Assembly (NCBI RefSeq): GCF_006539825.1
Contig: NZ_BJNT01000012.1
Location: forward strand, 1-64,000
DNA: 64,000 bases
Direction: 5' to 3'
From: Corynebacterium variabile
GTDB lineage: Bacteria; Actinomycetota; Actinomycetes; Mycobacteriales; Mycobacteriaceae
A program made the translations under genes and the position numbers. Positions 1 to 9,039 of this stretch are shown one piece after another. The notes under the pieces were generated by a model. That model was not told the origin of the DNA. It was given only the letters and a program-made list of their open reading frames with translations, and made no database searches. Numbering within the stretch: the stretch's first letter is position 1; each line of letters begins with the position of its first letter.

Positions 1-103
1 GCTGCTCACCAGGACAGTGTCCCGGCCGCTCGCGGCGACCCGGACTAATCTACACACCCCGCCGCGACGCCACAAACTGCCAGGTCAGAGTACCTGTGGC
101 ACC

Positions 104-1027
104 ATGGTGACCATGACCGTCAGCACAGACATCCAGGCTCTCCTCGCCCGGCGTTACGGGCACACGGCATCCTTCACTCCCCCGTCCTGGAACAGCACCC
201 TCGATCTCATGGTCAGCCACCGCTCTGTGCGACAGTGGTTACCCCGCGACCTCGACGACGCCACGCTGCGCACCGTTCTCGCCGCAGCACAGTCGGCACC
301 GACTTCCTCCAACAAGCAGATCGTCTCAGTCCTCGCCGTCCGGGATACGGCGGCGAAGCAGCGCCTCGCGGCCGTCGGCCGGCAGATGTCCCAACACATC
401 ATCGATGCACCTGTCACCCTCGTCTGGCTCATCGATTTCTCCCTCGCCCGCTTCCTCGCAGCCGAGGAAGAGACAGACACCGCCGCGGGGAGCACTCCCG
501 CACCCGCCGAGGCCGGTCACGGTGTGACCGGTCGCCCTGCCACCGACCTCGGCGCGCTGAACTACATGGACGAACCGATGATGGCGGCAGCCGACATCGG
601 CATCGCCTCGCAGAACGCTGCCCTCGCCGCGGCGTCGCTCGGCCTCGGCACCGTCTTCCTCGGCTCACTGCGCAATGACATCGACGAGGTCCGCGACGCC
701 CTCGGTATCCCGGATAACGTCGTCCCCTTCCTCGCACTGGAACTCGGGTACGCCGATCCTGCCGAGAACGCCGGCATCAAACCCCGGTTGCCGATGGAGC
801 TTTTCCTCCATGAGGACCGCTACCGGAACCCTGATGACGATCCCGCCGCCACCACTGAGCTGCTCGAGAACTACAACGACGCCCTGGCGACCTACTACTC
901 CCGCTACGGTGCGCACCAGCGCTGGTCAGACCAGCTCCTCAACCGCCTGAGCGCGAAGGCGACCGAGAAGTCGAAGCGTCGCTTCCTCCGGGATGTCCTG
1001 GTCAGGGCCGGGTTCAACCTCCGATGA
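104..1027 (+). CDS. NfsA/NfrA-type nitroreductase (FMN, NADPH)
   Basis: Flavin-dependent oxidoreductase of the nitroreductase superfamily, expected to reduce nitro compounds or quinones with NAD(P)H in the cytoplasm. The N-terminal FMN-binding motif SVRQW is followed by SAPTSSNKQ, which is typical of the NfsA/NfrA group. The central AADIGIASQNAALAA helix and the FLALELGYAD plus KPRLP segments also fit. About 308 residues is slightly longer than usual because of a low-complexity insert (TAAGSTPAPAEAG) near residue 135. The start is ambiguous: ATG at 104 or at 113; neither has a convincing ribosome binding site, and the open frame running further upstream looks non-coding. The neighbouring monooxygenase follows after 45 bases with its own RosR-like operator, so the two may share redox control (inference). 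Confidence 0.85.
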   Translation: MVTMTVSTDIQALLARRYGHTASFTPPSWNSTLDLMVSHRSVRQWLPRDLDDATLRTVLAAAQSAPTSSNKQIVSVLAVRDTAAKQRLAAVGRQMSQHIIDAPVTLVWLIDFSLARFLAAEEETDTAAGSTPAPAEAGHGVTGRPATDLGALNYMDEPMMAAADIGIASQNAALAAASLGLGTVFLGSLRNDIDEVRDALGIPDNVVPFLALELGYADPAENAGIKPRLPMELFLHEDRYRNPDDDPAATTELLENYNDALATYYSRYGAHQRWSDQLLNRLSAKATEKSKRRFLRDVLVRAGFNLR

Positions 1028-1035
1028 TCAATTAA

Positions 1036-1049
1036 GGTGACATGTCAAC
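1036..1049. promoter_or_regulatory. RosR-like operator upstream of flavin monooxygenase
   Basis: GGTGACATGTCAAC is an inverted repeat with one mismatch and matches 15 of 18 positions of the RosR consensus TTGTTGAYRYRTCAACWA known from C. glutamicum. It sits 24 bases before the monooxygenase start. In C. glutamicum this peroxide-sensitive MarR-type repressor controls several flavin monooxygenases, so the target fits. A second, better copy lies at 19398-19411. Confidence 0.6.
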
Positions 1050-1072
1050 TATATCGGCGTAGAGTCACTCCC

Positions 1073-2158
1073 ATGAACACCGCAGACTGGCCGGATACCA
1101 CCCACATCACCTCCCTGACCCCGGACAGTGACCCGAACCTGCCGCTGAAGAAGCTCGGCTTCCTCACCATCGGCACCTTCGATCCCGCCGACCCGGTCAC
1201 CGGCATCAACGCCACCCTCGACATCATCAGCCTCGGTGAGGACCTCGGTTTCGACAGTGCCTGGCTGCGCAACCGCCACATGCAGTACGGCATCACCTCC
1301 CCGATGACCGTCATCGCCGCCGCCTCCCAGCGCACCAGCCGTATCAACCTCGGCACCGCGGTCACACCGCTCGGCCCGGAGAACCCCCTGCGCCTGGCCG
1401 AGGACATGGGCACCGTCGACCTTCTCACCGGTGGACGTCTCAACCCCGGCGTCTCCGTCGGCACCCCGATGCGCTTCGACGGGTGGAAGGACGCCCTCTA
1501 CCCGGACACCGCTGAGACCGAGGACTTCTCCAAACGTCGAGTCTCCCGGCTCGTCGAGAACCTCCGCGGCGACCATGTCGGCAACTTCCCCGCACTGAAG
1601 AATGCGGAAGACTTCTCTGATGTCGTCCAGCCGCACTCCCCCGGCCTGGTCAACCGGCTCTGGTACGGCTCCGGCTCGCGCGCCTCGACACAGTGGACCG
1701 CGGAGAACGGGCTCAACTTCCTCACCTCCAGCGTCATTTCCGCCGAGGTCAGCGACAATTTCGACGTCAACCAGCGCTCCCAGATCGACCTCTACCGTGA
1801 GCACTACTCCGACGTTCTCGGCGGGACGCCCCGGATCTCCCAGGGACTTGTCGTCATCCCCACCGACCACGCCACCTCCGAGCAGAAGGCCCGCTACCAG
1901 GCCTATGTCGACCACCGGGCGTCCGTCGGCGTCGGCCGGATCCAGCAGTTCGGGCCGAAGAAGATGATCACCGCCCCCGACCTCATCGGCAGCTCCGACG
2001 AGATCGCCGAGCAACTCATCGAGCTGGCCGCCTTCCGCGCGGTCGAGGAAGTCGCCTTCGCGCTCCCCTTCGACTTCGAGGCGGACGACTACACCCAGAT
2101 CCTCACCGACATGGCCGGCGAGCTCGGCCCGAAGCTCGGGTGGACACCTGCCGCGTAG
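1073..2158 (+). CDS. LLM-class flavin-dependent oxidoreductase
   Basis: Bacterial-luciferase-like monooxygenase of about 361 residues. KKLGFLTIGTF opens the TIM barrel, the strand SAWLRNRHM follows, and NLGTAVTPLG and RLAEDMGTVDLLTGGRLNPGVSVGTP are the hallmark luciferase-fold segments. The substrate cannot be read from the sequence. The ATG at 1073 is chosen over an earlier in-frame ATG at 1040 because the earlier one lies inside the palindromic operator at 1036-1049. The next gene begins 12 bases after the stop, so the two are probably co-transcribed. Confidence 0.88.
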   Translation: MNTADWPDTTHITSLTPDSDPNLPLKKLGFLTIGTFDPADPVTGINATLDIISLGEDLGFDSAWLRNRHMQYGITSPMTVIAAASQRTSRINLGTAVTPLGPENPLRLAEDMGTVDLLTGGRLNPGVSVGTPMRFDGWKDALYPDTAETEDFSKRRVSRLVENLRGDHVGNFPALKNAEDFSDVVQPHSPGLVNRLWYGSGSRASTQWTAENGLNFLTSSVISAEVSDNFDVNQRSQIDLYREHYSDVLGGTPRISQGLVVIPTDHATSEQKARYQAYVDHRASVGVGRIQQFGPKKMITAPDLIGSSDEIAEQLIELAAFRAVEEVAFALPFDFEADDYTQILTDMAGELGPKLGWTPAA

Positions 2159-2169
2159 GCTCGGCGTCC

Positions 2170-3825
2170 ATGACAGGACAGCCTCTCGACCGTCTCCTGA
2201 CCGGCCTCGACGAGTCCGGGTACGGCAGCTACCGGAAGCTCACCGGGCGCCGTTTCCCCGTCGGCGATCCCCGGGACGACCTGGAACTCACCCTCGAGCA
2301 CGTCCAGGCCGACCCCTACGCCCCGCCGTCCGCGCTGCGTGTCGACCTTCCGTTGCGCTACACGGGTATTCCGGGGGATCTGCTCGCGGACCCCGTCCCG
2401 GTGCGCGACCATCTCCTCCGGCGTCTGGCGGGCGCCATCGACCGGCGCAATCCGCGCGGTGGGAAATCGGCGGGGCACCTGCGCATCGACGTGCCTGGCC
2501 AGGAGATCCTCGACCGCAGCGCCGTCACCGTGCACAACGGGGACATTCTCCGTATCCGACTGCAGGCCGCGCTTCCCGCCCACGGCCGCCGGATCAACGG
2601 TCACGCCGCCGCCGACCTGCTCTGCGGCGTCCTCCCGGATATCCTCGGGGATGCCCTGCTCGACCTCACCGAGGAACTCCTGGAACCGCTGCGGAAGCAG
2701 GTGGACTCCTGGCGTGACCAGCAGTTTCTCCGAAATGCGCTCCCGGGACACAACCTCGTCGGATTCCTCGCCGACGGCGCGTTTCTGCCCCGGACATCCG
2801 GGGACTCCCAGCGCCCGATGAAGGACGCCGTGCCCTTCACCTCCCCGGAGAGCCTGCGCTCGACGGTCGAGCTGCCGTCTGGCCGGAGTATCACCGGGCT
2901 CGGCGTCCCGACCGGTGTCACCCTCATCGTCGGCGGCGGCTACCACGGCAAATCCACTGTGCTCAAGGCCCTGGAACGGGGCGTGTACGACCACATTCCC
3001 GGTGACGGACGCGAGCTCTGCGTCACCGTCGACGACGCCGTCACCCTGCGTGCCGAGGACGGCCGGGCGGTACGCGGTGTCGACATCTCCGCCTTCCTCC
3101 ACGACCTGCCCGATCAGTCGGGCGCCACGAACACCACGGACACCACCGACTTCTCCACCACCAACGCCTCCGGCTCGACCTCCCAGGCGGCGGGTCTGGT
3201 CGAGGCGTGCGAGGCCGGGGCGTCCTGCCTGCTCATCGACGAGGACACCTCGGCAACGAACTTCCTGGTCAGGGACGCCCGGATGCGCGTCCTCGTGCCC
3301 GCCGGCAAAGAGCCGATCACCCCGCTGGTCGACCGGGCGCGTGCCCTGTACCGCGATCACGGGGTCTCGACCGTCCTTGTCGCCGGCGGCTCCGGGGCTT
3401 TCCTCGATGTCGCGGACACGGTCATCATGCTGGACGCCTATCACCCGGTCGATGTCACCGCACAGGCCCGTGAGCTGGCGGAACCGGTGGCGGAGAGTGC
3501 ATCCTTCCCGATGCCCGGCGGCCGGACGCCACGGGTGGGACAGACCAGGAAGCCGCCGCAGGCGAAGGAGCGGGACACCATCAGACACGGCGACGGGGAG
3601 CTCGACCTGTCGGCCTGCGTCCAACTCGTCGACACCTCACAGACCCGCGCGATCGCCGCGCTGCTCCCCTTGCTCGACAAGACCCCCGGCACGCTGGTGG
3701 AGAAGGCGCGCACCCTGCACGACCGGATCCGCGACGACGGTTGGGAGGTCCTGCCCCGGGCCACCGGCAGTCTCGCACTGCCGAGGGTCCAGGAGATCAC
3801 CGCCGCCGTGAACCGGCTGCGGTGA
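2170..3825 (+). CDS. ABC-class ATPase domain protein (predicted P-loop ATPase)
   Basis: Member of the predicted ATPase of the ABC class family (PF09818-like), a soluble protein of about 551 residues with no transmembrane partner. The Walker A motif GGGYHGKST is near residue 255 and the Walker B-like strand SCLLIDEDTSATNF near residue 350. An N-terminal half of roughly 250 residues, unique to the family, precedes the nucleotide-binding part. The biological role of the family is unsettled. The ATG at 2170 lies 12 bases after the monooxygenase stop. Its 3' end overlaps the convergent BenE-like reading frame by 29 bases. Confidence 0.85.
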   Translation: MTGQPLDRLLTGLDESGYGSYRKLTGRRFPVGDPRDDLELTLEHVQADPYAPPSALRVDLPLRYTGIPGDLLADPVPVRDHLLRRLAGAIDRRNPRGGKSAGHLRIDVPGQEILDRSAVTVHNGDILRIRLQAALPAHGRRINGHAAADLLCGVLPDILGDALLDLTEELLEPLRKQVDSWRDQQFLRNALPGHNLVGFLADGAFLPRTSGDSQRPMKDAVPFTSPESLRSTVELPSGRSITGLGVPTGVTLIVGGGYHGKSTVLKALERGVYDHIPGDGRELCVTVDDAVTLRAEDGRAVRGVDISAFLHDLPDQSGATNTTDTTDFSTTNASGSTSQAAGLVEACEAGASCLLIDEDTSATNFLVRDARMRVLVPAGKEPITPLVDRARALYRDHGVSTVLVAGGSGAFLDVADTVIMLDAYHPVDVTAQARELAEPVAESASFPMPGGRTPRVGQTRKPPQAKERDTIRHGDGELDLSACVQLVDTSQTRAIAALLPLLDKTPGTLVEKARTLHDRIRDDGWEVLPRATGSLALPRVQEITAAVNRLR

Positions 3826-4971
3826 TCCCGACGACGACCACGCCGGCGACCAGGGCCCAGAACGCCGCGCCGATCCCGAAGAACGTCGTACCGGATGCCG
3901 CGACGAGGAAGGTCACGATGGCCGGCAGCCGCAGCGGCTCCTCCGACCAGGCCCCCTGCACCGCACCGCCGAAGGCCCCCAGCAGCGCCACACCGGCGAC
4001 CGCGGCGAGCAGTCCGACCGGTGCGGACGCCGCCAGCGCCACGACCGCCGCGGCAGACACGGCGAGCACCAGGTAGGTCGACCCGCTCCACACCGCATTG
4101 CGCCAGCGCAGATCCTTGGCCACCCCGGTCGCCGGGTCGGCGGACCGGGCCGCGGAGATCGCCGCCAGATTGATCGCGCTACCACCGGCCGGCGCGACAA
4201 GCAGGCTTCCGACACCGGTGGTGACCAGAGCGTCCTTCCACGGGGTGTCATAGCCGAAGGTCTTCAGGACAGCGACGCCGGGCAGGTTCTGTGACGCCAT
4301 GGTCACCACGTACAGCGGCAGTGCGATTCCGACGACCGCCCCGACGCCGAACGTCGGGGTGGTGAACTCCATATGCGGAGCCATCGCGGCGGTGTCGAGT
4401 GAGGCTGCGTCATCGATGAGCAGATGCACCGCAATGACCACACCGGCGGTGAGGAAGGTCAGCGGCACCGCCCAGCGGGGAACAAGGACCGTGCCGGCCA
4501 GCCACACGACCAGCACGGGGATCACCGCACCCGGCGACGTCTCCAGCCCCGTCACCGCCTTCATGCACAGCGGCAGGAGGACCCCGGCGAGCATCGCCTG
4601 CGCAACCGGGGTGGGGATGGAGGACGCCAGCCTGCCGAGCGCAGGCCACAGCCCGGACAGGACAAGCAGCAGGGCGCAGACGATGAATGCGCCGACGGCG
4701 TCCCCGAACCCCTCGGCGGAGGCCCCGGCGGTACCGAGAACCGCGCCGCCGGGCGTGGACCAGGCCGTCGTCACCGGGACGCGGTGGCGCAGCGCGAGCC
4801 ACAGGGTGGACGCACCGACGACCAGGCACAGGCCCAGCAGCCCGCTGGCGGCCTGTCCGTCGGAGGCGCCGCGGCGTGCAGGCCGGTGAGGATGACGACG
4901 AAGGAACCGGTGAAACCGACCAGTGCGGTGATGATGCCTGCGGACGCGGAAGCGGGACCTGTAGATGTCAC
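3797..4971 (-). pseudogene. BenE-family benzoate/proton symporter, frameshifted
   Basis: The protein would be a roughly 390-residue, multi-helix BenE-type inner-membrane importer. The C-terminal part is intact in one frame (for example SASSIPTPVAQAMLAGVLLP and GGSAINLAAISAA). The first helix (SAGIITALVGFTGSFVVIL, from a GTG at 4971) lies in a different frame. The frames meet near 4870-4880, where one base appears to be missing between the codons for LHA and GASDGQ. Either the gene is dead or the assembly has an indel in this GC-rich stretch. The GTG start lies in the loop of a strong hairpin (4952-4980), which would hinder initiation or mark the terminator of the upstream dehydrogenase. Confidence 0.75.
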
Positions 4972-4980
4972 AGGTCCCGC
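4952..4980 (-). terminator. Hairpin after the butanediol-dehydrogenase-like gene
   Basis: A perfect 11-base inverted repeat, GCGGGACCTGT and ACAGGTCCCGC, with a 7-base loop. It sits 24 bases downstream of the stop of the minus-strand dehydrogenase. There is no T-run after it, so it is at best a weak or factor-assisted terminator. It also covers the GTG start of the BenE-like frame. Confidence 0.5.
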
Positions 4981-5003
4981 ATGATTCTCCGCGTGGTGGG
5001 TGC

Positions 5004-6095
5004 TTACTCCAGCCCCTCACCGGACGGGGAGACGAGGATCTTCACGGCGGTCTCGTTGCGGTTGATGAGGGTGTCGAAGCCCTCGTCGACCAGGCCGTCG
5101 AGGCCGATCTTGCCGGTGATGAACGGCTTGAGGTCGATCTTCCCGGATTCGACCAGCTTGATGGTGTCCGGGTGGGAGTTGACGTAGCCGATGGTGCCGC
5201 GCAGGTCGATCTCCTTCATGACGAGCTTGTGCATGTTGAAGTCGGACTTGTGGCCCCAGATGGAGACCACGACGATGACGCCGGTGGGGCGCACCGCGTC
5301 CATCAGCGTGTCGAGGACGACCTGGACGGAGGTGCACTCGAAGGCGACGTCGGCGCCCTTGCCGTCGGTGAGCTTGTTGACCTCGTCGACGATATCGGTC
5401 TCGGCGGGGCTGAAGGCGTGGGCGGCGACGCCGGAGTCCAGGGCCTTCTGGCGGCGCAGCGGGGACAGCTCGGACATGACGACGGTGACGCCCATGGCGT
5501 TGAGGACGGCGGCGGTGAGCAGGCCGATCGGACCGGCGCCACCGATCAGCGCGACCTTGCCGGCGCCGTTCTCCTCGGTGATGCCGGAGCGCTTCACGGC
5601 GTGGTAGCCGACGGACAGCGGCTCGATGAGTGCGGCCTCGTCGAGCGGGAGGGAGTTGTCGATCCTGTGCACCCAGCGACGGCGCACGACGATGTTCTCC
5701 GAGAGTCCGCCGCCGCGTCCTGCCAGTCCGATGAAGTTCATGTCCTCGGAGAGATGGTAGGTGTCGTTGTCGGTGGAGGTGTCCACGTCATCGCGGATGA
5801 TGTAGGGCTCGACGACGACGTGGTCGCCGACACTGAGGTCGGTGACGCCCTCGCCGACCTCGGAGATGACGCCGGAGAACTCGTGGCCGAGAGTGACCGG
5901 GGCGGTCTCCCCGGAGATCGGGTGCGGGGTCTCGCAGGTCGGGCAGAAGATCGGGCCGTCGAGGTACTCGTGCAGGTCGGTACCGCAGATGCCGCACCAG
6001 GCGACGTCGATGCGGACGGTGCCGGGCTCCAGGGTCTGCTGGTCGATGTCCTCGATGCGGATGTCGTGGTTGCCGTAGTAGCGTGCTGCCTTCAT
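5004..6095 (-). CDS. bdhA: Zinc-dependent 2,3-butanediol dehydrogenase family protein
   Basis: Medium-chain dehydrogenase/reductase of about 363 residues, closest by eye to the (R,R)-butanediol dehydrogenase group that interconverts acetoin and 2,3-butanediol with NAD. The catalytic-zinc ligands are in CGICGTDLHEY and GHEFSG, and the Rossmann motif is GGAGPIGLL. The usual structural-zinc lobe is replaced by a short loop containing CPTC, as in this subgroup. The ATG at 6095 is preceded by a good AGGGAGA ribosome binding site. The gene is followed by a hairpin at 4952-4980. Other polyols such as sorbitol are possible substrates; the butanediol assignment is from family resemblance only. Confidence 0.8.
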   Translation of the reverse strand: MKAARYYGNHDIRIEDIDQQTLEPGTVRIDVAWCGICGTDLHEYLDGPIFCPTCETPHPISGETAPVTLGHEFSGVISEVGEGVTDLSVGDHVVVEPYIIRDDVDTSTDNDTYHLSEDMNFIGLAGRGGGLSENIVVRRRWVHRIDNSLPLDEAALIEPLSVGYHAVKRSGITEENGAGKVALIGGAGPIGLLTAAVLNAMGVTVVMSELSPLRRQKALDSGVAAHAFSPAETDIVDEVNKLTDGKGADVAFECTSVQVVLDTLMDAVRPTGVIVVVSIWGHKSDFNMHKLVMKEIDLRGTIGYVNSHPDTIKLVESGKIDLKPFITGKIGLDGLVDEGFDTLINRNETAVKILVSPSGEGLE

Positions 6096-6239
6096 GGGGT
6101 TCTCCCTGTTCTCGGTGTTTTTCGCGCGGGGCGGACTGTGGACCAACCTCCCGCTGACACTTACCGATCGTAGGCCTCCCCGGTCACAGAGGCACTGTGA
6201 GAAAGTAGACCCTCCCAAAACCTCCCCCCGGGGGTTGCG

Positions 6240-7226
6240 TCAGAGACTCTCCAGCAGTTCGGTGAGCAGATCCACGTAGCCCGGCGCGGTCTCCAGCACG
6301 ACGCGCACCGTCGCCCCGGGCACATCCCCCGGCGCCTTGCGCTGACTGCGCAGATCACAGACGGTGCTGCCACGCGAGGGACCGTCGGTACAGTCGACTT
6401 CAACATGGACCCGCGGGGCATCCAGCAGCGCCACCTCGCCGAGCATGATCGCCGCGGCGAGCGGGTCGTGCAGGGCGGCGGCGCGGCGTCCGAGAACCAC
6501 GGTCTCGTAGAAATTGAGGTACACGTCGAGCATTTCCCCGCAGGCCCGGGCATACGGGGAGGTGGCCTCGGCGAGGCGTCGCCGGTACGTCTCGTCGAGG
6601 GTGTGCTCCATCGTCGTATCCAGCGGCACCAGGGTCACGGGCCAGGACGCCGCGACCGTGGCCTGCGCGGCCTCCGGATCGTGCCAGATATTCGCCTCTG
6701 CGGCGGGCCGGGCATTGCCCGGCACCAGGGCCGCTCCACCCATGACGGTCACCCCGGCGATGCGGTCGACCAGCGTCGGATCCCGGACAAGCGCGTGGGC
6801 CAGGTTGGTCAGCGGGCCGATGGCGAGGATCTGCAGTTCGCCGGCGTACTCATGGGACAGCCGGACCAGGAGGTCCACGGAGTCCTCTGTGTCCTCAGTG
6901 TCCGGGGCGGCGTCCGCTTCCGGCAGGGATGCGCGGACGCCACCGATGCCGTCGTCGCCGTGCACCGCGACCGCCCCGCCGGAGAACTCCCCCACCAGCG
7001 GTTTCCCCGCTCCGACCGCGACGGGGACGGCGTTGTCGCCGGAACGTCCGGCCAGGTTCAGCAGGCGCAGCGTGTTCTCGGCGGCACCGGCGGCGTCGAT
7101 GTTGCCGTGGACGGTGCCGACGCCGACGAGCTCCGCATTCGGGGACGCCAGCAGGTGCCCGAGGGCGAGGGCGTCGTCGATACCGGTGTCGCAGTCGAGG
7201 TAGACGGGGTGGAGAGTCTCGGTCAT
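6240..7226 (-). CDS. Inosine/uridine-preferring nucleoside hydrolase
   Basis: Cytoplasmic N-ribohydrolase that releases ribose from nucleosides for base salvage. The calcium-binding DCDTGIDDALAL motif sits at about residue 10, and VTVMGGA and EANIWHDPEAA are family signatures. Length about 328 residues is normal. A short acidic insert (PDTEDTEDS) near residue 110 is not typical. The start is the ATG at 7226; the 21 extra upstream codons look non-coding. It follows the DUF1684 gene by 19 bases on the same strand, so the two are likely co-transcribed. Confidence 0.88.
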   Translation of the reverse strand: MTETLHPVYLDCDTGIDDALALGHLLASPNAELVGVGTVHGNIDAAGAAENTLRLLNLAGRSGDNAVPVAVGAGKPLVGEFSGGAVAVHGDDGIGGVRASLPEADAAPDTEDTEDSVDLLVRLSHEYAGELQILAIGPLTNLAHALVRDPTLVDRIAGVTVMGGAALVPGNARPAAEANIWHDPEAAQATVAASWPVTLVPLDTTMEHTLDETYRRRLAEATSPYARACGEMLDVYLNFYETVVLGRRAAALHDPLAAAIMLGEVALLDAPRVHVEVDCTDGPSRGSTVCDLRSQRKAPGDVPGATVRVVLETAPGYVDLLTELLESL

Positions 7227-7245
7227 TCCCGGGAGTCTACTGACC

Positions 7246-8004
7246 TCACCTCCTGACCACCCGCTTCTCCCCGGCCAGGACGGCGACATCGAGAACGTTC
7301 ACCGCCGACGGCAACGGGCACAGGTACGCGTCGGAGAAGGCGGAAGCCGGCAGCCAGGCGGCATTGAAGTCGATGGTGGTGTGGCCGTCCGGGTCTGCGG
7401 CGGGCACGTTGAGGAATCGGAAGGGATGGGTGCCGGCCTGCGCCCCGGCGTCCCCGAAGGAGACGAAGTAGTCACCGTTCTGCTCCGTGACCTGCAGGCG
7501 GTGTGACTCCCCCGGCGCGTCACCGGGAACGGAGAAGCTCAACCAGCCGACGACCTCTCCGGGCCCCTCCACGCCGTCAGCGCTGATGACGGTGACTGTC
7601 TGCGGGTCCGCGGTGAACTCCGCTTCGACGACCCAGGCGTCATCCTGCCCGAAGACCTCGACCCCGGTCACGGAACAGGCGCCGCCCGAGTCGCGGTCGA
7701 AGGTGCGCAACGCAGCGACCCCGGCGCGGGCATGTCCCGCGAGGACGCGCCCACCGTCGACGATGCGGTCGCCGGGGGCAAGCCGGACCTGTCCCTGCGG
7801 GTTGTCCGGGAGCCCGGTCCCGATGACAGCACCGTCAGCGGTGTACCAGGTTCCGGGGGCTCCGGGGACGGTGACGGCGTCTGACGGGGAGGACGCCCGG
7901 ATCCAGTGGGTGCCGGTGAGCGCCGCGAATTCCTGCTGGTCGGCGGTGAGAGGCCTGATGTCGGTGAGCGTGGTTGTGTCTGCTGCGGTATCTGGGTGTG
8001 TCAT
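7246..8004 (-). CDS. DUF1684 domain protein
   Basis: Protein of about 252 residues whose C-terminal half shows the DUF1684 signature: DGHTTIDFNAAWLPASAF followed by a CPLPSAVNVLDVAVLAGEK block, where the asparagine, proline and cysteine pattern is diagnostic. The function of the family is not established. No signal peptide or membrane segment is visible. It is the first gene of a likely two-gene unit with the nucleoside hydrolase and is transcribed divergently from the sulfurtransferase. The ATG at 8004 was chosen because conserved sequence does not extend further upstream. Confidence 0.75.
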   Translation of the reverse strand: MTHPDTAADTTTLTDIRPLTADQQEFAALTGTHWIRASSPSDAVTVPGAPGTWYTADGAVIGTGLPDNPQGQVRLAPGDRIVDGGRVLAGHARAGVAALRTFDRDSGGACSVTGVEVFGQDDAWVVEAEFTADPQTVTVISADGVEGPGEVVGWLSFSVPGDAPGESHRLQVTEQNGDYFVSFGDAGAQAGTHPFRFLNVPAADPDGHTTIDFNAAWLPASAFSDAYLCPLPSAVNVLDVAVLAGEKRVVRR

Positions 8005-8088
8005 GGCCCTACCCTGCCCCTGGTCGTGCACGGGACGCCAGTGATGCGTTCACCGTGAGCCCGTCGGAACTGCGGTACACAGGAGACC

Positions 8089-8952
8089 ATGACTCTCATT
8101 ACCGCCACTGCCCTGCGCGACCTGCTCACCACCGAGGCTCCGGTCCGCGTCCTCGATGTCCGGTGGACGCTCGCCCACCCCGACGGACAGGACGCCTTCG
8201 CCGCCGGTCACATCCCCGGCGCGCAGTACGTTGACCTGGACTCCCAGCTCAGCGACCATTCCCGCACCGGGCTGGGACGCCACCCCCTGCCGACCGGTTC
8301 TGCACTGCAGGAGTCGCTGCGCAGCCTCGGCGTCAGTGACGGCGACACGGTCGTGGTCTACGACGACGCCCAGGCCGCCGGGTCCTCGCGTGCCTGGTGG
8401 ACACTCACCGCCGCAGAAGTGAGTGATGTACGGGTCCTCGACGGCGGGTGGGCCGCCTGGCAGGCCGACGGCGGCGAGAGCGAGACAGGTACGGGGAGGA
8501 CGCCGACCCCGGGTGATGTCACCGTCACCCGTGATGACCTGTACGACGGCGCCCGTCGCGTACTGACCGAGGAACAGGTCGCACACACCGGAGGACTCGG
8601 CGTCCTGCTCGACGCCCGGGCACCGGAGCGATACCGCGGGGAGACCGAGCCGATCGACCCGGTGGCCGGGCACATCCCCGGTGCTGCGAACCTCCCCTCG
8701 ACCGCGGTACTCGACGAGGAGGGCCGGTTCCTGCCGGCGGACCAGTTACGCGAGGTCTTCGCCGGTGTGGGTGTTGCGGAAGGTGACGGTGACCCGGTCT
8801 CCGGGGCCTACTGCGGCTCCGGGGTCTCGGCCGCGGTCCTCGTCGCCGCAGCGGACTCTGTCGGCATCAACCTGGCACTGTTCCCCGGTTCCTGGTCCCA
8901 GTGGTCGCAGGACCTCGTGGACAGGTCCGCTAGCCACACCGGACTGGACTGA
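8089..8952 (+). CDS. sseA: Tandem-rhodanese sulfurtransferase (3-mercaptopyruvate type)
   Basis: Two rhodanese domains in tandem (residues about 1-130 and 155-285). Only the second carries the catalytic cysteine, at about residue 242 in the loop CGSGVSA. A CG-x-GV-type loop is characteristic of 3-mercaptopyruvate sulfurtransferases rather than thiosulfate-specific ones (family knowledge). The enzyme moves sulfane sulfur to thiols or cyanide in the cytoplasm. The length of 287 residues is normal. The gene is followed by a stem-loop repeat element at 8959-9017. Confidence 0.88.
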   Translation: MTLITATALRDLLTTEAPVRVLDVRWTLAHPDGQDAFAAGHIPGAQYVDLDSQLSDHSRTGLGRHPLPTGSALQESLRSLGVSDGDTVVVYDDAQAAGSSRAWWTLTAAEVSDVRVLDGGWAAWQADGGESETGTGRTPTPGDVTVTRDDLYDGARRVLTEEQVAHTGGLGVLLDARAPERYRGETEPIDPVAGHIPGAANLPSTAVLDEEGRFLPADQLREVFAGVGVAEGDGDPVSGAYCGSGVSAAVLVAAADSVGINLALFPGSWSQWSQDLVDRSASHTGLD

Positions 8953-8958
8953 ACGCGG

Positions 8959-9017
8959 GTTTGCGCCGACTTTTCGCTCCATCTGTGGCACAGAATGACC
9001 GGTATGTCGGCGCAAAC
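8959..9017. repeat. Stem-loop repeat element, copy 1
   Basis: Twelve-base inverted arms GTTTGCGCCGAC (8959-8970) and GTCGGCGCAAAC (9006-9017) enclose a small central palindrome TCTGTGGCACAGA (8982-8994). The same central palindrome, followed by the same AATG, sits inside a second, longer inverted repeat at 17804-17864 with unrelated arms. It lies between two convergent genes, so it may also act as a terminator. Confidence 0.7.
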
Positions 9018-9039
9018 TCCCGAGGAAACGGGTGGACAC

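Noticed and set aside
4965..6173. A 400-codon plus-strand frame over the dehydrogenase
   Set aside because: It is rich in Asp, Gly and Val as expected for the antisense frame of a GC-rich gene, while the minus strand encodes a complete zinc dehydrogenase.
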